This document shows, one piece after another, positions 43,548-54,211 of a stretch of 64,000 nt of DNA (position 1 is the stretch's first letter; every line of letters begins with the position of its first letter). This DNA comes from Calycina herbarum (lineage: Eukaryota; Ascomycota; Leotiomycetes; Helotiales; Pezizellaceae). Location of the stretch: positions 213,581 to 277,580 of the forward strand of contig LLEY01000081.1 in NCBI GenBank assembly GCA_001414485.1. The letters are read 5' to 3'. The notes under the pieces are model-generated. The model saw nothing but the letters and a program-made list of their open reading frames with translations, ran no database searches and was not told the origin of the DNA. A program made the position numbers and the translations under genes.

Positions 43548-45698
43548 CTAAATAATCTCAACCTCCGTGGAAGCAACATCCTGGAACCAATCTATTTTGC
43601 TAGGATTCAAAGCTCCTTTTCCGACCCGCTCAAATTTTCCCACAGGCAGCTTCCAAAGAACTAGGAAGTGTAACCACCCGGAATAAGATCCGTCAGTCCC
43701 AACTCCGAGTAATAGGTATGTAACTTCTTTTGGTATTTCTTCGTTGTAGACATCGAAACATACTAGCAGGCCTCCCAATTCTACAAGCTTTGTGAAAATA
43801 CAAGCTCCTCGTATCGAAATAGAAGAACCAGGAGCTGTGAAATCTGGTTGTCCGTCTAAAATGGGTGAAGACACTTTTATGATCTGGACACGAGGGTCAA
43901 CTTTTAGTTCAAAGATACCAAAATAGCTAACACTAGAAACCCCCTCCGTAGGCTTTTCCAGATTCTCGATGGAAGCCCATGACCATGTAGGAATTTTAGC
44001 ACCTGTACTGTCCATTTTGCGACGAGTTTTATTGCGGATTCGGTTCCAAAGAAGTGCTCGTGGGAGGTCATCATACCATAACCCAGCCAGATATTGACCG
44101 CCTAATTCCTGTTGGAATCGTGAAGCGAGTCCGGCAATAGCTTCAAGCCGACCCGTCTCATTTGAAAGGGCGAGCCCAGAATATCGCTGAACAATGTTTA
44201 GCCATGTATTGAAAACTTGGTGTCTGCTTTTTGGACCATTGAATACTCGATGAGTCTGTCGCCTGCATGAATTGCTCTTGAATGGATGCACATCCACATC
44301 CGCGGACCCTTTGAGATACCCGCACTCGCACGCTAAAGAAGATCCGCATTCCCAGACCATCTCCTCGGCATGGAAATGAATTATTCGGTTTGATAGCAGG
44401 CGATCTTGAAAACACCATGCCCGAGAGAGGAGAGGAGACGTCCTTTCATTCCGGATAGCATCATTCGTAAATTCTCCATGAGCGTCAAAAGAAGCGTTGC
44501 GAGCATAAATTTTGGAAGGCATCCCGTTGTATGTTTCTGAAAGCACTAGAATCTCGCTTCGTGGCATTCTGCCACCAAAAGTAATCCACCTTGGAAAGAG
44601 ACATCCAGAACCGCTCGCTGAGCCCATTGCCGAGATCGTTAAGTATGAATTGGCATAGATGTTTGCGAAGTTTGCTGACTCGATTTTCCAGTCAGATACA
44701 TCATCTTGTAGGATGCAAATAGAATCGATCCATAAGTATTGAATTCCTAACCCTCTGGTAATCATGATCGCGTCTTGAAAAGTTTTGCAAAAGTCATCCC
44801 AGGCTATGCTGTGGAAATGTTGCTCGATATTTTGGGTTGAAGTCTGAAGAAGGCGCCCCCCCTTTCCCCAGTAATGGCTCAAGGCCGTGTATTTCAACAA
44901 GTCATTTTGCTTTATTTGAGCTGCAGAAACGAGTTTAACAGAGGGTGAAAGTTCAGTCCCAACATCCAAGAAGCGTTTTGGTAGCTCCTGGGGGGTTCTT
45001 GGCGGACATGATACCTGATGGGAATGGGCACACTCTTCAATCAAGGGACGCACAAACGACAGACATTGTTCTACGTCCAACAGCATTGGTATGTTTGCGG
45101 AGGGACCAAATACATCCAAGGGTGAAGGAAACCCTGAAAATGTCAACCCTGATAACATATATACACGCAAGGATTTGGGAATACCTGTTGGAGAAAAGAA
45201 TTCAACCTCGAGAATTGCATCAAGTTTGCGGTCCACAATGACAGAAGGGATGCGGTCTTGCCAAACATTGATATGGACTCTCCCCAAGATGATTTCTACA
45301 AAATCCATCTTGTCATACTTCTCTCCGCAGAAATGAGCGGTGCCATTGAAAAGTACCAAACAAATCTCGCAGCCACGTCGACCGGAAATTCTAAGTTCGT
45401 GAAAGCGAACAGTGTGGGTTCTCGGCGTGTGAACGGATATGAAGATCTCATCTTTGTAGAGAGTCCAGTCTAGACCAAGGCATGTTTGGCAGCGTGTCAC
45501 ATCGTTTTCTGCTGTAGTCTCTCTCTTTTCATTCCCAGGGCCGGAAATTCTATCAAAAAAGCTGAGAATGCTGGGGTACGCTCTCGCGATGGCATCGGAG
45601 TTTTGATTGAGGAACTCTATCGACAGTTCAGAATCCCATGAGAGAGATATCGATTTGAGTTCGTCATCCGGGCTCGGAGAGTTGGGAGTTTTGACCAT
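43548..45698 (-). CDS. HET-domain protein (heterokaryon-incompatibility family)
   Basis: 716 aa, single exon, ATG 45698. The HET core is at about residues 265-430: LLKYTALSHYWGKGG, then TFQDAIMITRGLGIQYLWID, SICILQDDVSDWKIESANF and ANIYANSYLTISA. Typical downstream SRAWCFQDRLLSNRIIHFHA and LVWECG-like sequence (EEMVWECG) continue to about residue 470. The N-terminal ~265 residues are non-HET and carry two CxxC pairs (CQTC at 70-73; CEIC at 110-113), a common arrangement before HET domains in such fungal proteins. HET proteins mediate non-self recognition and programmed death of fused cells; a specific partner is not known. It borders a block of accessory genes. Confidence 0.93.
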   Translation of the reverse strand: MVKTPNSPSPDDELKSISLSWDSELSIEFLNQNSDAIARAYPSILSFFDRISGPGNEKRETTAENDVTRCQTCLGLDWTLYKDEIFISVHTPRTHTVRFHELRISGRRGCEICLVLFNGTAHFCGEKYDKMDFVEIILGRVHINVWQDRIPSVIVDRKLDAILEVEFFSPTGIPKSLRVYMLSGLTFSGFPSPLDVFGPSANIPMLLDVEQCLSFVRPLIEECAHSHQVSCPPRTPQELPKRFLDVGTELSPSVKLVSAAQIKQNDLLKYTALSHYWGKGGRLLQTSTQNIEQHFHSIAWDDFCKTFQDAIMITRGLGIQYLWIDSICILQDDVSDWKIESANFANIYANSYLTISAMGSASGSGCLFPRWITFGGRMPRSEILVLSETYNGMPSKIYARNASFDAHGEFTNDAIRNERTSPLLSRAWCFQDRLLSNRIIHFHAEEMVWECGSSLACECGYLKGSADVDVHPFKSNSCRRQTHRVFNGPKSRHQVFNTWLNIVQRYSGLALSNETGRLEAIAGLASRFQQELGGQYLAGLWYDDLPRALLWNRIRNKTRRKMDSTGAKIPTWSWASIENLEKPTEGVSSVSYFGIFELKVDPRVQIIKVSSPILDGQPDFTAPGSSISIRGACIFTKLVELGGLLVCFDVYNEEIPKEVTYLLLGVGTDGSYSGWLHFLVLWKLPVGKFERVGKGALNPSKIDWFQDVASTEVEII

Positions 45699-47016
45699 GG
45701 TACTATCTTTTGAGTGTTACGTTGTGGTTATGTTGGATAGACACGATCAGTGACACACCTCAAATTGGGGTGGAAGTTACGAAGGTTGGTGGTTGGTGGT
45801 GTGAAAAATAAGGTACGTGTCAGCAGAATGGGTGCGACTCGCTTCGCTCACTTGCAGGCATTCGTTGCCCACGTGAGCATATTCTTCACCAAACGTTTAT
45901 CTATGGTTGCTGCAAAAAGAAAATCCCCGGTCACATGTAATTATGCTAGGGATTTCGAAAAGAACTGCAGATGGGTTGGAGAAAAGAAATACGACCAAAT
46001 TACCATCCGATATATCTGGGAGACCTGCTTGGTATAGACTGAGAAGATTCAACAAAAAAAGAGCTACTGAAAGGTCACCGTGACACAATTCTAAATGCCC
46101 CGTAATATTGGCCTAGAACCTTAGGCCAAGACACTCACGTGAGCGCCGGAATTGATATCCAAAACCTCACGTTGCACATCGTGAACAAGACCCTTGTAGT
46201 ATTCCTTTATCTACCCTGTATTATCAGTAAACCTTTGTCCGTAGCTTCTTTTGAGACTCAAACCAAACCCAGAAGAGTTTATCAAGCTACTGTTAAAGAC
46301 GATAACCCGTCCGAATTCCACCAACTCTCTCAAGACGAACCACGAACGGCAAGACCACCAATGCCAGCCCAAATCGCTGAGTACCAAGGGACAGGCTCCC
46401 TACTCAACCTTCAAGGCGACCTTGGCAGAGTTGTCGCCGCCAGAAGACCTAAGGGCAAGGAACCCGTTGAGCCTGTTGGTCATCTGGTACGGTGCTGAAG
46501 ACATCTTAAATGTATAGAAGTCGAAGTGGTAATAACTTTTGGTACTGTTATAAGCGAGGAATGGTTTTTCGAGCGAATTGTATTATAAAAGACGAGTGAA
46601 TTGAGGTTGTTACTTAAGCTTCCTTTAGCGTTTTCCAGAGGTTATCTTTACACCCTACTTTTTATCACAGCCCTGTCTTTGAATTTTCACCCACATCACC
46701 ACTAACCCCCATCAACACGACACACAACTTCAAGATATCTAATCAGCAAATCTGTAGAAGCTATTGGCCCTACTGTACCCTGATTCTCGATGCTTCAGTA
46801 TGGGAGGGAAGTTGAGCTCTGGAGAAGTGAGAGCTTTTGATTGGTGGGGTTCTCAGTTCGGGCCCGAAGTCCCCAAAATTCGCCGAGCATTTTGGACCCG
46901 ACGAGAGCAAGCTAAAGACAATATATAGGTATGGAGTTGCCATACCATTTTTTCCCCCCAGGTCAACAATCATTTCTCTGAATACATTTCCAACTCTTTT
47001 CAAAAAAATTTTTATC
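45699..47016. other. Intergenic region with one uncertain small ORF
   Basis: Contains the HET promoter, the uncertain ORF at 46139-46498 and the leader of the monooxygenase gene. Two overlapping frames (46139 + and 46251 +) compete for the same DNA, so at most one is real. Confidence 0.5.
46139..46498 (+). CDS. Uncertain small ORF (119 aa)
   Basis: Starts MSAGIDIQNLTLHIVNKTLV and ends PVEPVGHLVRC. A stretch of hydrophobic residues near position 20-30 (VVFLYLPCI) and a Pro/Arg-rich C-terminus are seen, but no domain. An overlapping frame (46251-46517, ending LVIWYGAEDILNV) is equally open. Listed only for completeness. Confidence 0.2.
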   Translation: MSAGIDIQNLTLHIVNKTLVVFLYLPCIISKPLSVASFETQTKPRRVYQATVKDDNPSEFHQLSQDEPRTARPPMPAQIAEYQGTGSLLNLQGDLGRVVAARRPKGKEPVEPVGHLVRC

Positions 47017-48282
47017 ATGCCTCCACTAAAAGTTCTCGTCGTCGGTGCTTCAATCGCGGGACCTGCAACAGCATACTGGCTCGCTAAAGCAGGAGCAAAA
47101 GTCACTGTCATTGAACGCTTCCCCAAACTACGCAGCGGTGGACAAAATGTCGACATCAGAACAGTTGGAGTTACTGTAATGCGAAAGATGGATGGAATGG
47201 AAGCTGCCGTTCGAGCCAACGTGACGCCTATGGACGGCATGAGCATAGTTGATACCAATGGCCGCCCATTCTTCACCGTGACGGCTACTGGAAACCCAGA
47301 TCAACAATCGCTTGTCTCAGAGTACGAAATATATCGTGGCAGCCTGGCAAAAATTCTATACGACATGACGAAAGACAATGAAAACATCAACTATACTTTT
47401 GGGGAGCAGGTTGCTTCAATGCAGCAAAATGAAAAGGATGAGGGGTCTCCAATTACGGTTGAATTTGCAAACGGCTCACCAACTTCCGAGTATGATCTTG
47501 TCGTTGCGTGCGATGGTGCAAATTCAAGGACACGAGCAATGAGATTTGGCTGCGGTATTCGGGATCATGTCAAGACAACGAACTCTTGGGCGGCTTTCTT
47601 CAAAATCAAAGAAGATCTTCTCACGGGCAGCAAAATGGCACAAGCGCATAACGCCGTCGGAGGACGCTTTTTTGCCATTGGATCTGATCCATTGGGTGGC
47701 AATCGTGGAGTACTCATGGCAATGAATCCGCCTGACCGCTCAGAAAACGTGTTACGCTTCCGCGAGGCCATGAAGGAAGGAGAAGATTCTCTCAAAAGAT
47801 TTGTCACCCAGCACTATCAAGGTGCCGGTTGGAAAAGCGATGAGCTCTTTAAGTGTATGGTGGATGCCGAAGACTTCTACGCCAATGAGATTGTTCATAT
47901 CAAAGCGCCCACTTTGTTCAAAGGACGATTCGTACTAGTTGGTGACGCGGGATATGCTGGGTCCTCTGGTACTGGAACAAGTCTTGCTATTTGTGGCGGT
48001 TACCTTTTGGCCGGCGAAATTCTCAAGAATTCAGGAAATCTTGCGGCTGGACTTAGGGGTTACGAGGAGAAAATGAAGCCAATTGTCGAGGATCTACAAA
48101 AGGTTCCATCATTCCTTCCCTCAGTCCTCGCACCACAAACAGCCTTGGGGTTATGGCTACGGAACAATATTTTGGCGTTTATTTCTTGGACTGGACTTCT
48201 GGGTTTTGTGCAGAAGTACTTTGCGCCTGCTTTTGCGAGTGGGAAAAAATATACGATCCCGGATTATGAATGGGTTTCATGA
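47017..48282 (+). CDS. FAD-dependent monooxygenase (PHBH-type)
   Basis: 421 aa, single exon; ATG 47017 (MPPLKVLVVGASIAG). The frame extends upstream to 46837, but that extension lacks family character and overlaps a likely leader. The Rossmann start GASIAGPATAYWLAKAGAKV, then TVIERFPKL, binds FAD. VACDGANSRTRAM is the DG motif, and FVLVGDAGYAGSSGTGTSLA, then ICGGYLLAGE, is the GD motif. SGGQNVDIRTVGV shows the variant of the second FAD-binding loop often found in TetX-like and secondary-metabolite flavoproteins. C-terminal residues form an extended tail typical of the subgroup. Substrate is not predictable. Neighbours are a pseudogene amidase and a Zn2Cys6 regulator, consistent with a catabolic or metabolite locus. 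Confidence 0.9.
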   Translation: MPPLKVLVVGASIAGPATAYWLAKAGAKVTVIERFPKLRSGGQNVDIRTVGVTVMRKMDGMEAAVRANVTPMDGMSIVDTNGRPFFTVTATGNPDQQSLVSEYEIYRGSLAKILYDMTKDNENINYTFGEQVASMQQNEKDEGSPITVEFANGSPTSEYDLVVACDGANSRTRAMRFGCGIRDHVKTTNSWAAFFKIKEDLLTGSKMAQAHNAVGGRFFAIGSDPLGGNRGVLMAMNPPDRSENVLRFREAMKEGEDSLKRFVTQHYQGAGWKSDELFKCMVDAEDFYANEIVHIKAPTLFKGRFVLVGDAGYAGSSGTGTSLAICGGYLLAGEILKNSGNLAAGLRGYEEKMKPIVEDLQKVPSFLPSVLAPQTALGLWLRNNILAFISWTGLLGFVQKYFAPAFASGKKYTIPDYEWVS

Positions 48283-48574
48283 ACTCTCAGATGGATGCTA
48301 TTTTCCTCCATCTTTTTCTACTGGCGCATTGTATATTTGTCGTACTGATAATCTTCACTTATTCTTGGTTTTGCTATTTATAGAAAGGCGTTATCTTTTG
48401 TAGGAATGCGGCCTGATTGCTCATCAATACTCGTGTTACCCTTGCGTTGGTTTAAATTTTGATTGTCATTTCTTACTTTATCTTGATATTTTACTAAAAG
48501 ATTATGTACAGGGGCTGTCTCTCAATTATATATATTATCCTACTCAACTGCCTTTATGCGACTCAAAGTCTCTC
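48283..48574. other. Convergent 3' flanks (monooxygenase / amidase pseudogene)
   Basis: No gene is seen in the 292 bp between the monooxygenase stop and the amidase pseudogene end. Confidence 0.5.
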
Positions 48575-49780
48575 TTAATTTCCCCCAAATTTCATAGTCT
48601 TCCAATCGTTGGCTTTTTCCCAGCTACCAGCTACTTTGAGAACTGTCAAATCCTCAAACTTTCTTCCTACAATCTGCAACCCAGTTGGCAGCCACACATT
48701 TTCATCGTCTTTTGCTGGCACAAATCCTACGGGGAGATTAAGAGCCGGATGACCCGAAGAGCTAAGTGGAGCAGTATTATACGGAATTCCGATAGTTCTA
48801 CTCAACATCTTGAGCGGTCCTAACGTTTTACCACCCCCAGGTTCTATCTTACCAGGCGGAAAGATGCAGGTTGGCATGACAAGGACATCGACGTCTTTCA
48901 GGGCCTGGTCGTATTCGTCGCTCAGTTTTCGGCGGAGATTGGTACACCGCGCGTGAATGGGGCTTCCAAACCGTTTTTGGAGGAACAGGCCGCGAAGATA
49001 CACGTTTTGTGCGCCAGGTCCGAGGGCATCGAAAGCTTCTTGGGATGTTGTTGGACCTGAGAGTTCGCAACGGTCTGTGAGGAAGAGCTGCTTTCTGCCG
49101 GAGGGGTTTGAGAGGAGACTTTGGGTTGCGGCGGGCTAATGTTGAAAATTTTAGTTAGCATTTCTCCTTTGGAAGGGATGCAAAAGTGACAGAACGTCAA
49201 AATCAAGGGCAATTGAACTGAAAGAAAATATCTCCGAAAGTATGTCCGAGATATTTCCAGGGGACAAAACTCACCATAGCCATTCCAACCATCCACACCA
49301 AACCACTTTTCTTGTAAAATGGGATGCTGATTTCTTCTACCTCAGCACCGAGTTCCGCCAAATTTTGAAATTGCTGCTTTTGAGGCTGCAACAACGTTTG
49401 GATCAGTGAGTTCGGATGGGAATCCTTCGACAAGAATTCCAACTTTGATACCTTTGAGTGGAGTTTCGGAACCTTTCGAATCATGCATTTGATGGTTACT
49501 TTGGTTGCCCAGCCGCCGCAGTCGGTTTCTTGCTCGCCTTGGGGACGATGGATGTTGGTGCGTGGGTATAGAGTAGTTTTTACTTCGGGATAGTAGTCTG
49601 GGATTTCGAGGATTTCTTTGGCACAGTGATTTAGACCTGTGAGGAGGGTGGCCCAGTCTTCAAGTCCCGAGGTGGGGAGGGTGATATTGTGTTTGGAGCT
49701 CAGGGTTTGTACTTCGTCGGGTGTGACGAGGGAGGTTTTGTCGGTTTCGCCGAGAACGACGACAGACGTTTTGTAGGCAT
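48575..49780 (-). pseudogene. Amidase-signature gene, disrupted (catalytic core missing)
   Basis: Pieces of one fungal amidase read on the minus strand. The N-terminal part from about 49780 encodes NAYKTSVVVLGETDKTSLVT, then PDYYPEV and IHRPQGEQETDCGGWATKVT. It then jumps at about 49485 directly to a late segment (GSETPLKGIKVGILVEGFPS), so roughly 200 residues are absent, including the catalytic Lys and the Ser-cisSer/nucleophile region. A one-base shift near 49357-49363 changes frame inside AISKF to AELGAEVEEISIPFY. The C-terminal exon is intact (PHSSGHPALNLPVG-like SSSGHPALNLPVGFVPA, PTGLQIVGRKFEDLTVLKVA). An intron with good GT...AG (49136..49274) still fits. The ATG at 49780 is itself out of frame with the coding sequence. 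I describe lesions only; no repaired version is given. Confidence 0.8.
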
Positions 49781-50153
49781 TTTGGTGGTCTTTAATTGTA
49801 CTCTTTTGCAGCCGTGTGTTGAAGTATATGGGAGCTCTTTTTATAAAGCTTTGATCAAAAGTATGGATGGATAGAGCAGCACTCCTCCTTTTGTAGGTTT
49901 GGTAACTTGTGGAAATTTAGAGCACAATCACTCTTCTGCAAAGTAAAACACTTTTGGATGCTTATATCTATGAATCAACCTCGAAGAACTCTTTTCACAT
50001 CTCATCGGGTAATTATTTTCGTGATTTAGGCTGGGAGTTACTCCTAATTAAGCCACTCGCTAAATATAGGCATGGCACAGAATGCCGGGCTCAGGCATCA
50101 TCACCTCAACGTCACTTCACCTACATCCCCATTTCTGTACCCTCTACATTATC
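49781..50153. promoter_or_regulatory. Divergent promoter region (pseudogene / Zn2Cys6 gene)
   Basis: No ORF. A TATAAA-type element on the minus strand near 49838-49848 lies about 60 bp upstream of the pseudogene start. No clear TATA is seen for the regulator. Confidence 0.5.
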
Positions 50154-52662
50154 ATGAACCTTTCAACGACAACACATAATATATTGCCGGCAAGGCTACA
50201 GCTGGCATGTATTCGATGTTCCGAGCGGAAAGTAAGGTGCAACACACAACACCCATGTAATGCTTGCGTCAGACACAATGTTGAATGCATTGTTGCTCCA
50301 CCAAAACCATCCAGAAGGAAACGAGAAGTTGTGAGAGATAAATCAGTGGATGAGCGGTTAAAACTTTATGAATCCTTACTCCGAGAGAAGGGAGTTGATC
50401 TCAACCAACTCAACAGCACTCCAGAGGCTGGTAGTGTGGAGATTCACGATAAAAGTACTAGCTCGGTGCCTGAAAATGCGTGGAAATCACCTACACAATC
50501 AACAATCTTCAAAGCCCAGCTTCGGTATGCGCAGGGGGGCACAGAACTCGTGGATAAGTGAGCAATGCTTCAAACTGATACTGATGTGAAGCTAACCCCG
50601 AACAGCAGCTTGTGGTCCAGAGTGACGGAAGAGGTGCTTTCCTTTCGATTGGCTAACAGATTCTAATGGCCGATTCAGATTACGGACATTGAAGAAACAT
50701 CAGGGGCGGACTCGATAGATGATGAGAGCGATAACGAAACATCCAATGATGACTTTTATTATCTTCTGAATGGCAAAACTCCCGTTGCATCGACCCCTCA
50801 CCCACCCGCGGACATCATCCGTCGATTATGGCAGGCTTTCGTTGAAAATGTCAATCCTCTCACGAAACTGGTGCATGTGCCAAGTTTGCAGTCTGCGATA
50901 GAGAAAGCTATCGTTAACATAGAACGTATACCCCGAGGGTTCCAAGCACTCATGTTCTCCATATATTCTATGGCAGTGCTATCATTTACGGAAAATGAAT
51001 GCAATCAACGTCTAGGAGAGTCACGAGCAATCCTTCTTCCACTTTACGTGGCCGCTACAAAATCGGCTTTATCAAAAGCAAACTTCATGAGCAGCACCAG
51101 TATTGTTGTTTTGCAGGCGTTGGTCCTTCATATTATTTCTATTCGAGACAGTGCCGAACCCCGGGCTGTTTGGAATCTCACTGGGCTTGCAATTCGTGTT
51201 GCAGACAGTATTGGTTTGGGGATAGATGGAACACTTCTCGGTTTATCGCCTTTTGAAAATGAGATTCGCCGACGTATCTGGTGGCAGCTTAGACTCCATG
51301 ATTTTCGCGCGGCTGAGCTTTGTGGGCAAGCCAAGTTTCGTGATTTCAAGCTCGATGAGACTACACCCAAGAAGCCTGCCAACGTCAACGACAGTGGTCT
51401 CCATCCGGCGATGCAGAAAGCTCCTGTTGAATCCGCGAAGCCCGCAGAAATGATATGTAGGTAATGGGGACAAAGCTTTCCCACTTTCTTTCTCTTGAAT
51501 CACTCCTAAACCATTCCTGAATCATTCCTGAACCCCAGCATTTATCCTGTGCCGTATCCGGAGACATTTCTTGATAGGCAAATACTGACTCCCCCATCAC
51601 CCAGGGTGTATGTTTCGATCGGAACTGGCTAGCTTCGCAGCTTCCCAAATTTCGAGAATGAGGAAGGAAGGCAAACCTGTGCATAAATCTGCCGAATACG
51701 CTGCCATGGACGACTCAAAGATAAAGGATATTTTTATCAAGGAACTCGAAGACATGATCGAGACAAAATATCTGCGATTTTGCGATCCCACACAATCGCT
51801 TCAACTCTGGACTCTAATCGGCGCTCGTTCTGCATCAAACATTTTTCAATTCATGGCTCATCACCCCTGGAAGTGGGCCAGTCTAGACCAAGCTCCGGAA
51901 TCAGAGAAGCAATTAGTATGGGACATCGTCATTCAGCTCCTAGAGCGATACAACATGTTGTATTCAACCCCGCAGCTTCAACGCTTTGCTTGGAATATCC
52001 CTTACTTCATCCACTGGCATGCTGTTATCCACATCCTCGACACACTTCGAGCGGATCCCCTTCACTTAGATGCGGTGAAGGCTTGGGGACTGGTAGATTC
52101 TCTGTTCGAAAACAACTTAGAGATGATGCTAAGTATCAAGAAACCGATCATCGTTGCGGTCGGCAGTCTTTGTCTGAAAGCATTTAGTGCTCATTCGGCG
52201 GCTCTGGAGAGAGAAAATGGTAGAAGACTAGAGCCACCTCAATATATCACGAAGCTCCAAAAAGGACGAGAAGTAGCAAAGGCAAGAAGAGAAGAATTGA
52301 TCGCAAGGAGGAATGGAAAGATGACACTTAGCGATCAGCAGAATCCCACAACGGGCGGACCATGGCCGGATACCACTCAGAATCCAGCAGAAACAACGAT
52401 CAATGCCCAGAAAGTACACTCTCTGATAGAAAATTCTGTTCAAGGAGGTACAAGGACCGAAGATGATGCGTTCTGGCTGAATGATGATTTAGGAGACGGA
52501 CTTTTTGGTGGAGCAGCAGACATCATGAACATAGATTCAGATACCATTTTGACCCAGGATTATTGGCTCGAAACTTTTAATAACGATGTCATCGATTGGG
52601 CACAATGGGATACCTGGCTTGGGAATCCCGGTTCAATGCGTCCTGGGGCTGGGCTTGGATAA
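50154..52662 (+). CDS. Zn2Cys6 transcription factor
   Basis: join(50154..50557,50606..50633,50679..51456,51605..52662), 755 aa, phases consistent. Exon 2 is only 28 nt; introns are 48, 45 and 148 nt. The zinc cluster at residues 19-45 is CIRCSERKVRC followed by CNACVRHNVEC, i.e. C-X2-C-X6-C-X5-C-X2-C-X6-C. It is followed by basic PKPSRRKREVVRDK and a short coiled coil (VDERLKLYESLLREKG). The fungal-specific middle homology region includes LWQAFVENVNPLTKLVHVPS, VWNLTGLAIRVADSIGLGID, ENEIRRRIWWQLRLHDFRAA and FIHWHAVIHILDTLRADPL. The C-terminal acidic segment (TEDDAFWLNDDLGDGLFG, DTILTQDYWLETF) is a candidate activation domain. Divergent from the amidase pseudogene, it was probably once its regulator (inference). 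Confidence 0.9.
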
Positions 52663-53476
52663 TTCTTTTGTCTTGGTGCGAGGACTCTCCTGCGAGGGCA
52701 CATTTGATAGTTGCCGAGTTGAAGACTTGTATGTATTAAGCTGCAACCTGCAAGCAAAACTCATCATGGCACCAGATTATCTATCTTTTCCCCAAATTAG
52801 AAAGTGTTAAAAAGTGGACAAGTCACAAACTTTATTTCCCATGAGTCAACAGGTACCAATATCACTCCCTTTTGAACATCAAAGCAATACGAAAGACGAA
52901 TCAAATTTGATAAAGTGCTTTTAGGATATTGCATGATAACTTTACTCCCCACAAACACGATGCAGCCTCCAAAGGTCACTTTCAAGAAGGTCGAAGCAAG
53001 TTGGCAGACCCCCGAAATGAGAGACACAATGCGAGAACCCTCACTCGACCTAGGCTTTGGCTCCCTTAGCTAGGGGGATTCTGTGCCCAAAGCCTTTCAT
53101 GCTAACGCGCCAAGCGCCGTAAAAGGTGCTTAGGGGAAAATTTCAATGTCCCAACTCCATCGTGATTGAGTAGAAACTGAGAAGACACCCCGTTGCCAAA
53201 ATAGCTAAGTTCTCTCAATCAAGGTGTGAATACTCAAGTGTCTCAAGTGTTTTTGGACAAGAAAACCGGGTTTTCATATTGAATGGGGAAATGATTCTAG
53301 ATACTTTGGGTATAATTCACCAACCCCTTGTGTGCACTTCTTTATACATATACTGATTTTATTATTCAAAGAGAACAGCAACTCTTCACCAGACCTACCA
53401 AACAGACCTACCAAAACCACCAAAACCTGGCAGGCTCCGTAAAGACTTTACTACTATAGCATCTACCTAGACGAGG
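52663..53476. other. Intergenic region
   Basis: No gene is supported. A weak minus-strand frame at 52797-53027 resembles no family I recognise. A CTAGATACTTTGGG word (around 53300) is shared in inverted orientation with the 32143 repeat. Confidence 0.45.
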
Positions 53477-53538
53477 ATGGGTCAAATACATCCTACCCTC
53501 CAGTAAGCGAAGCTATAAAACACGAAAGCCCCAAATTA

Positions 53539-54211
53539 TTGCTAAAGGTTCTAAGGGGTTCTGGAGAGAAGGTGACTGTCAAAGTAGGACAGGGAACCAA
53601 GGAAGAGATATTTAAGATCCACAGAAACATACTCTGCTATTACTCTCGGTATTTCGAAGCCGCTTTCAACGGACCCTTCCAAGAAGGCCAGACTCAAAAG
53701 GCACACCTCAACAACCTCGATCCTGAAACTTTTATGATATTGTCGAACTGGCTCAATTCTCATCTCCTCGAAAATGCACAACACATCGAAGGCAAATTTA
53801 TAGTTAAGATCATCGATAAGCTTACTGGCAGCACGGATATCGAACGAATGGGGGGTTTTCGTTGACTTGTGGCTTCTTGGGGATATGCTTCTTACGCCTA
53901 GATTTCAGAATGAGGTGATCAAAACATTTGATAAGCAAACGCCGAGAACAAAATGGGTATCCAAAAGCAGAGTACTACAATCGCGCGTACGGTGGTACAC
54001 TTGACGGAAGCCCACTAAGACGATAGATCATTGCTCTCGCTCAAGCGATGAACCACGAGAACAGTGGTTGGCCGAGGTGAACGGAGATGCGCTAGCTGAC
54101 ATGATTCTATAGATGTGTGAAAACAAGGAAAGAAAAACACGAGGCTGGGTAAACTTCTCGGAGGAGGAATTGAAGCAGTTCTACGTTGACGAGGAAGCAA
54201 GCTATCCCTAG
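53539..54211 (+). pseudogene. BTB/POZ-domain gene, frameshifted and interrupted
   Basis: A BTB start-like block (VTVKVGQGTKEEIFKIHRNI, LCYYSRYFEAAFNGPFQEG, LDPETFMILSNWL) runs in one frame to a stop at 53865. In the next frame, from about 53846, BTB-helix sequence continues (VDLWLLGDMLLTPRFQNEVI, KTFDKQTP) to a stop near 54005. A third frame then shows YGGTLDGSPLRR and later, from about 54115, ENKERKTRGWVNFSEEELKQ and FYVDEEASYP. Collinear BTB-protein pieces in three frames with stops mark a dead gene. The shift near 53850 sits at a poly-G run (possible slippage). TATAAAA lies near 53513. No repaired reading is written here. Confidence 0.7.

Noticed and set aside
52797..53027. Minus-strand 76-aa frame after the Zn2Cys6 gene
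   Set aside because: Looks partly protein-like (CIVFVGSKVIMQYPKS) and might be a HET-type relic, but no start, extension or family match could be supported.
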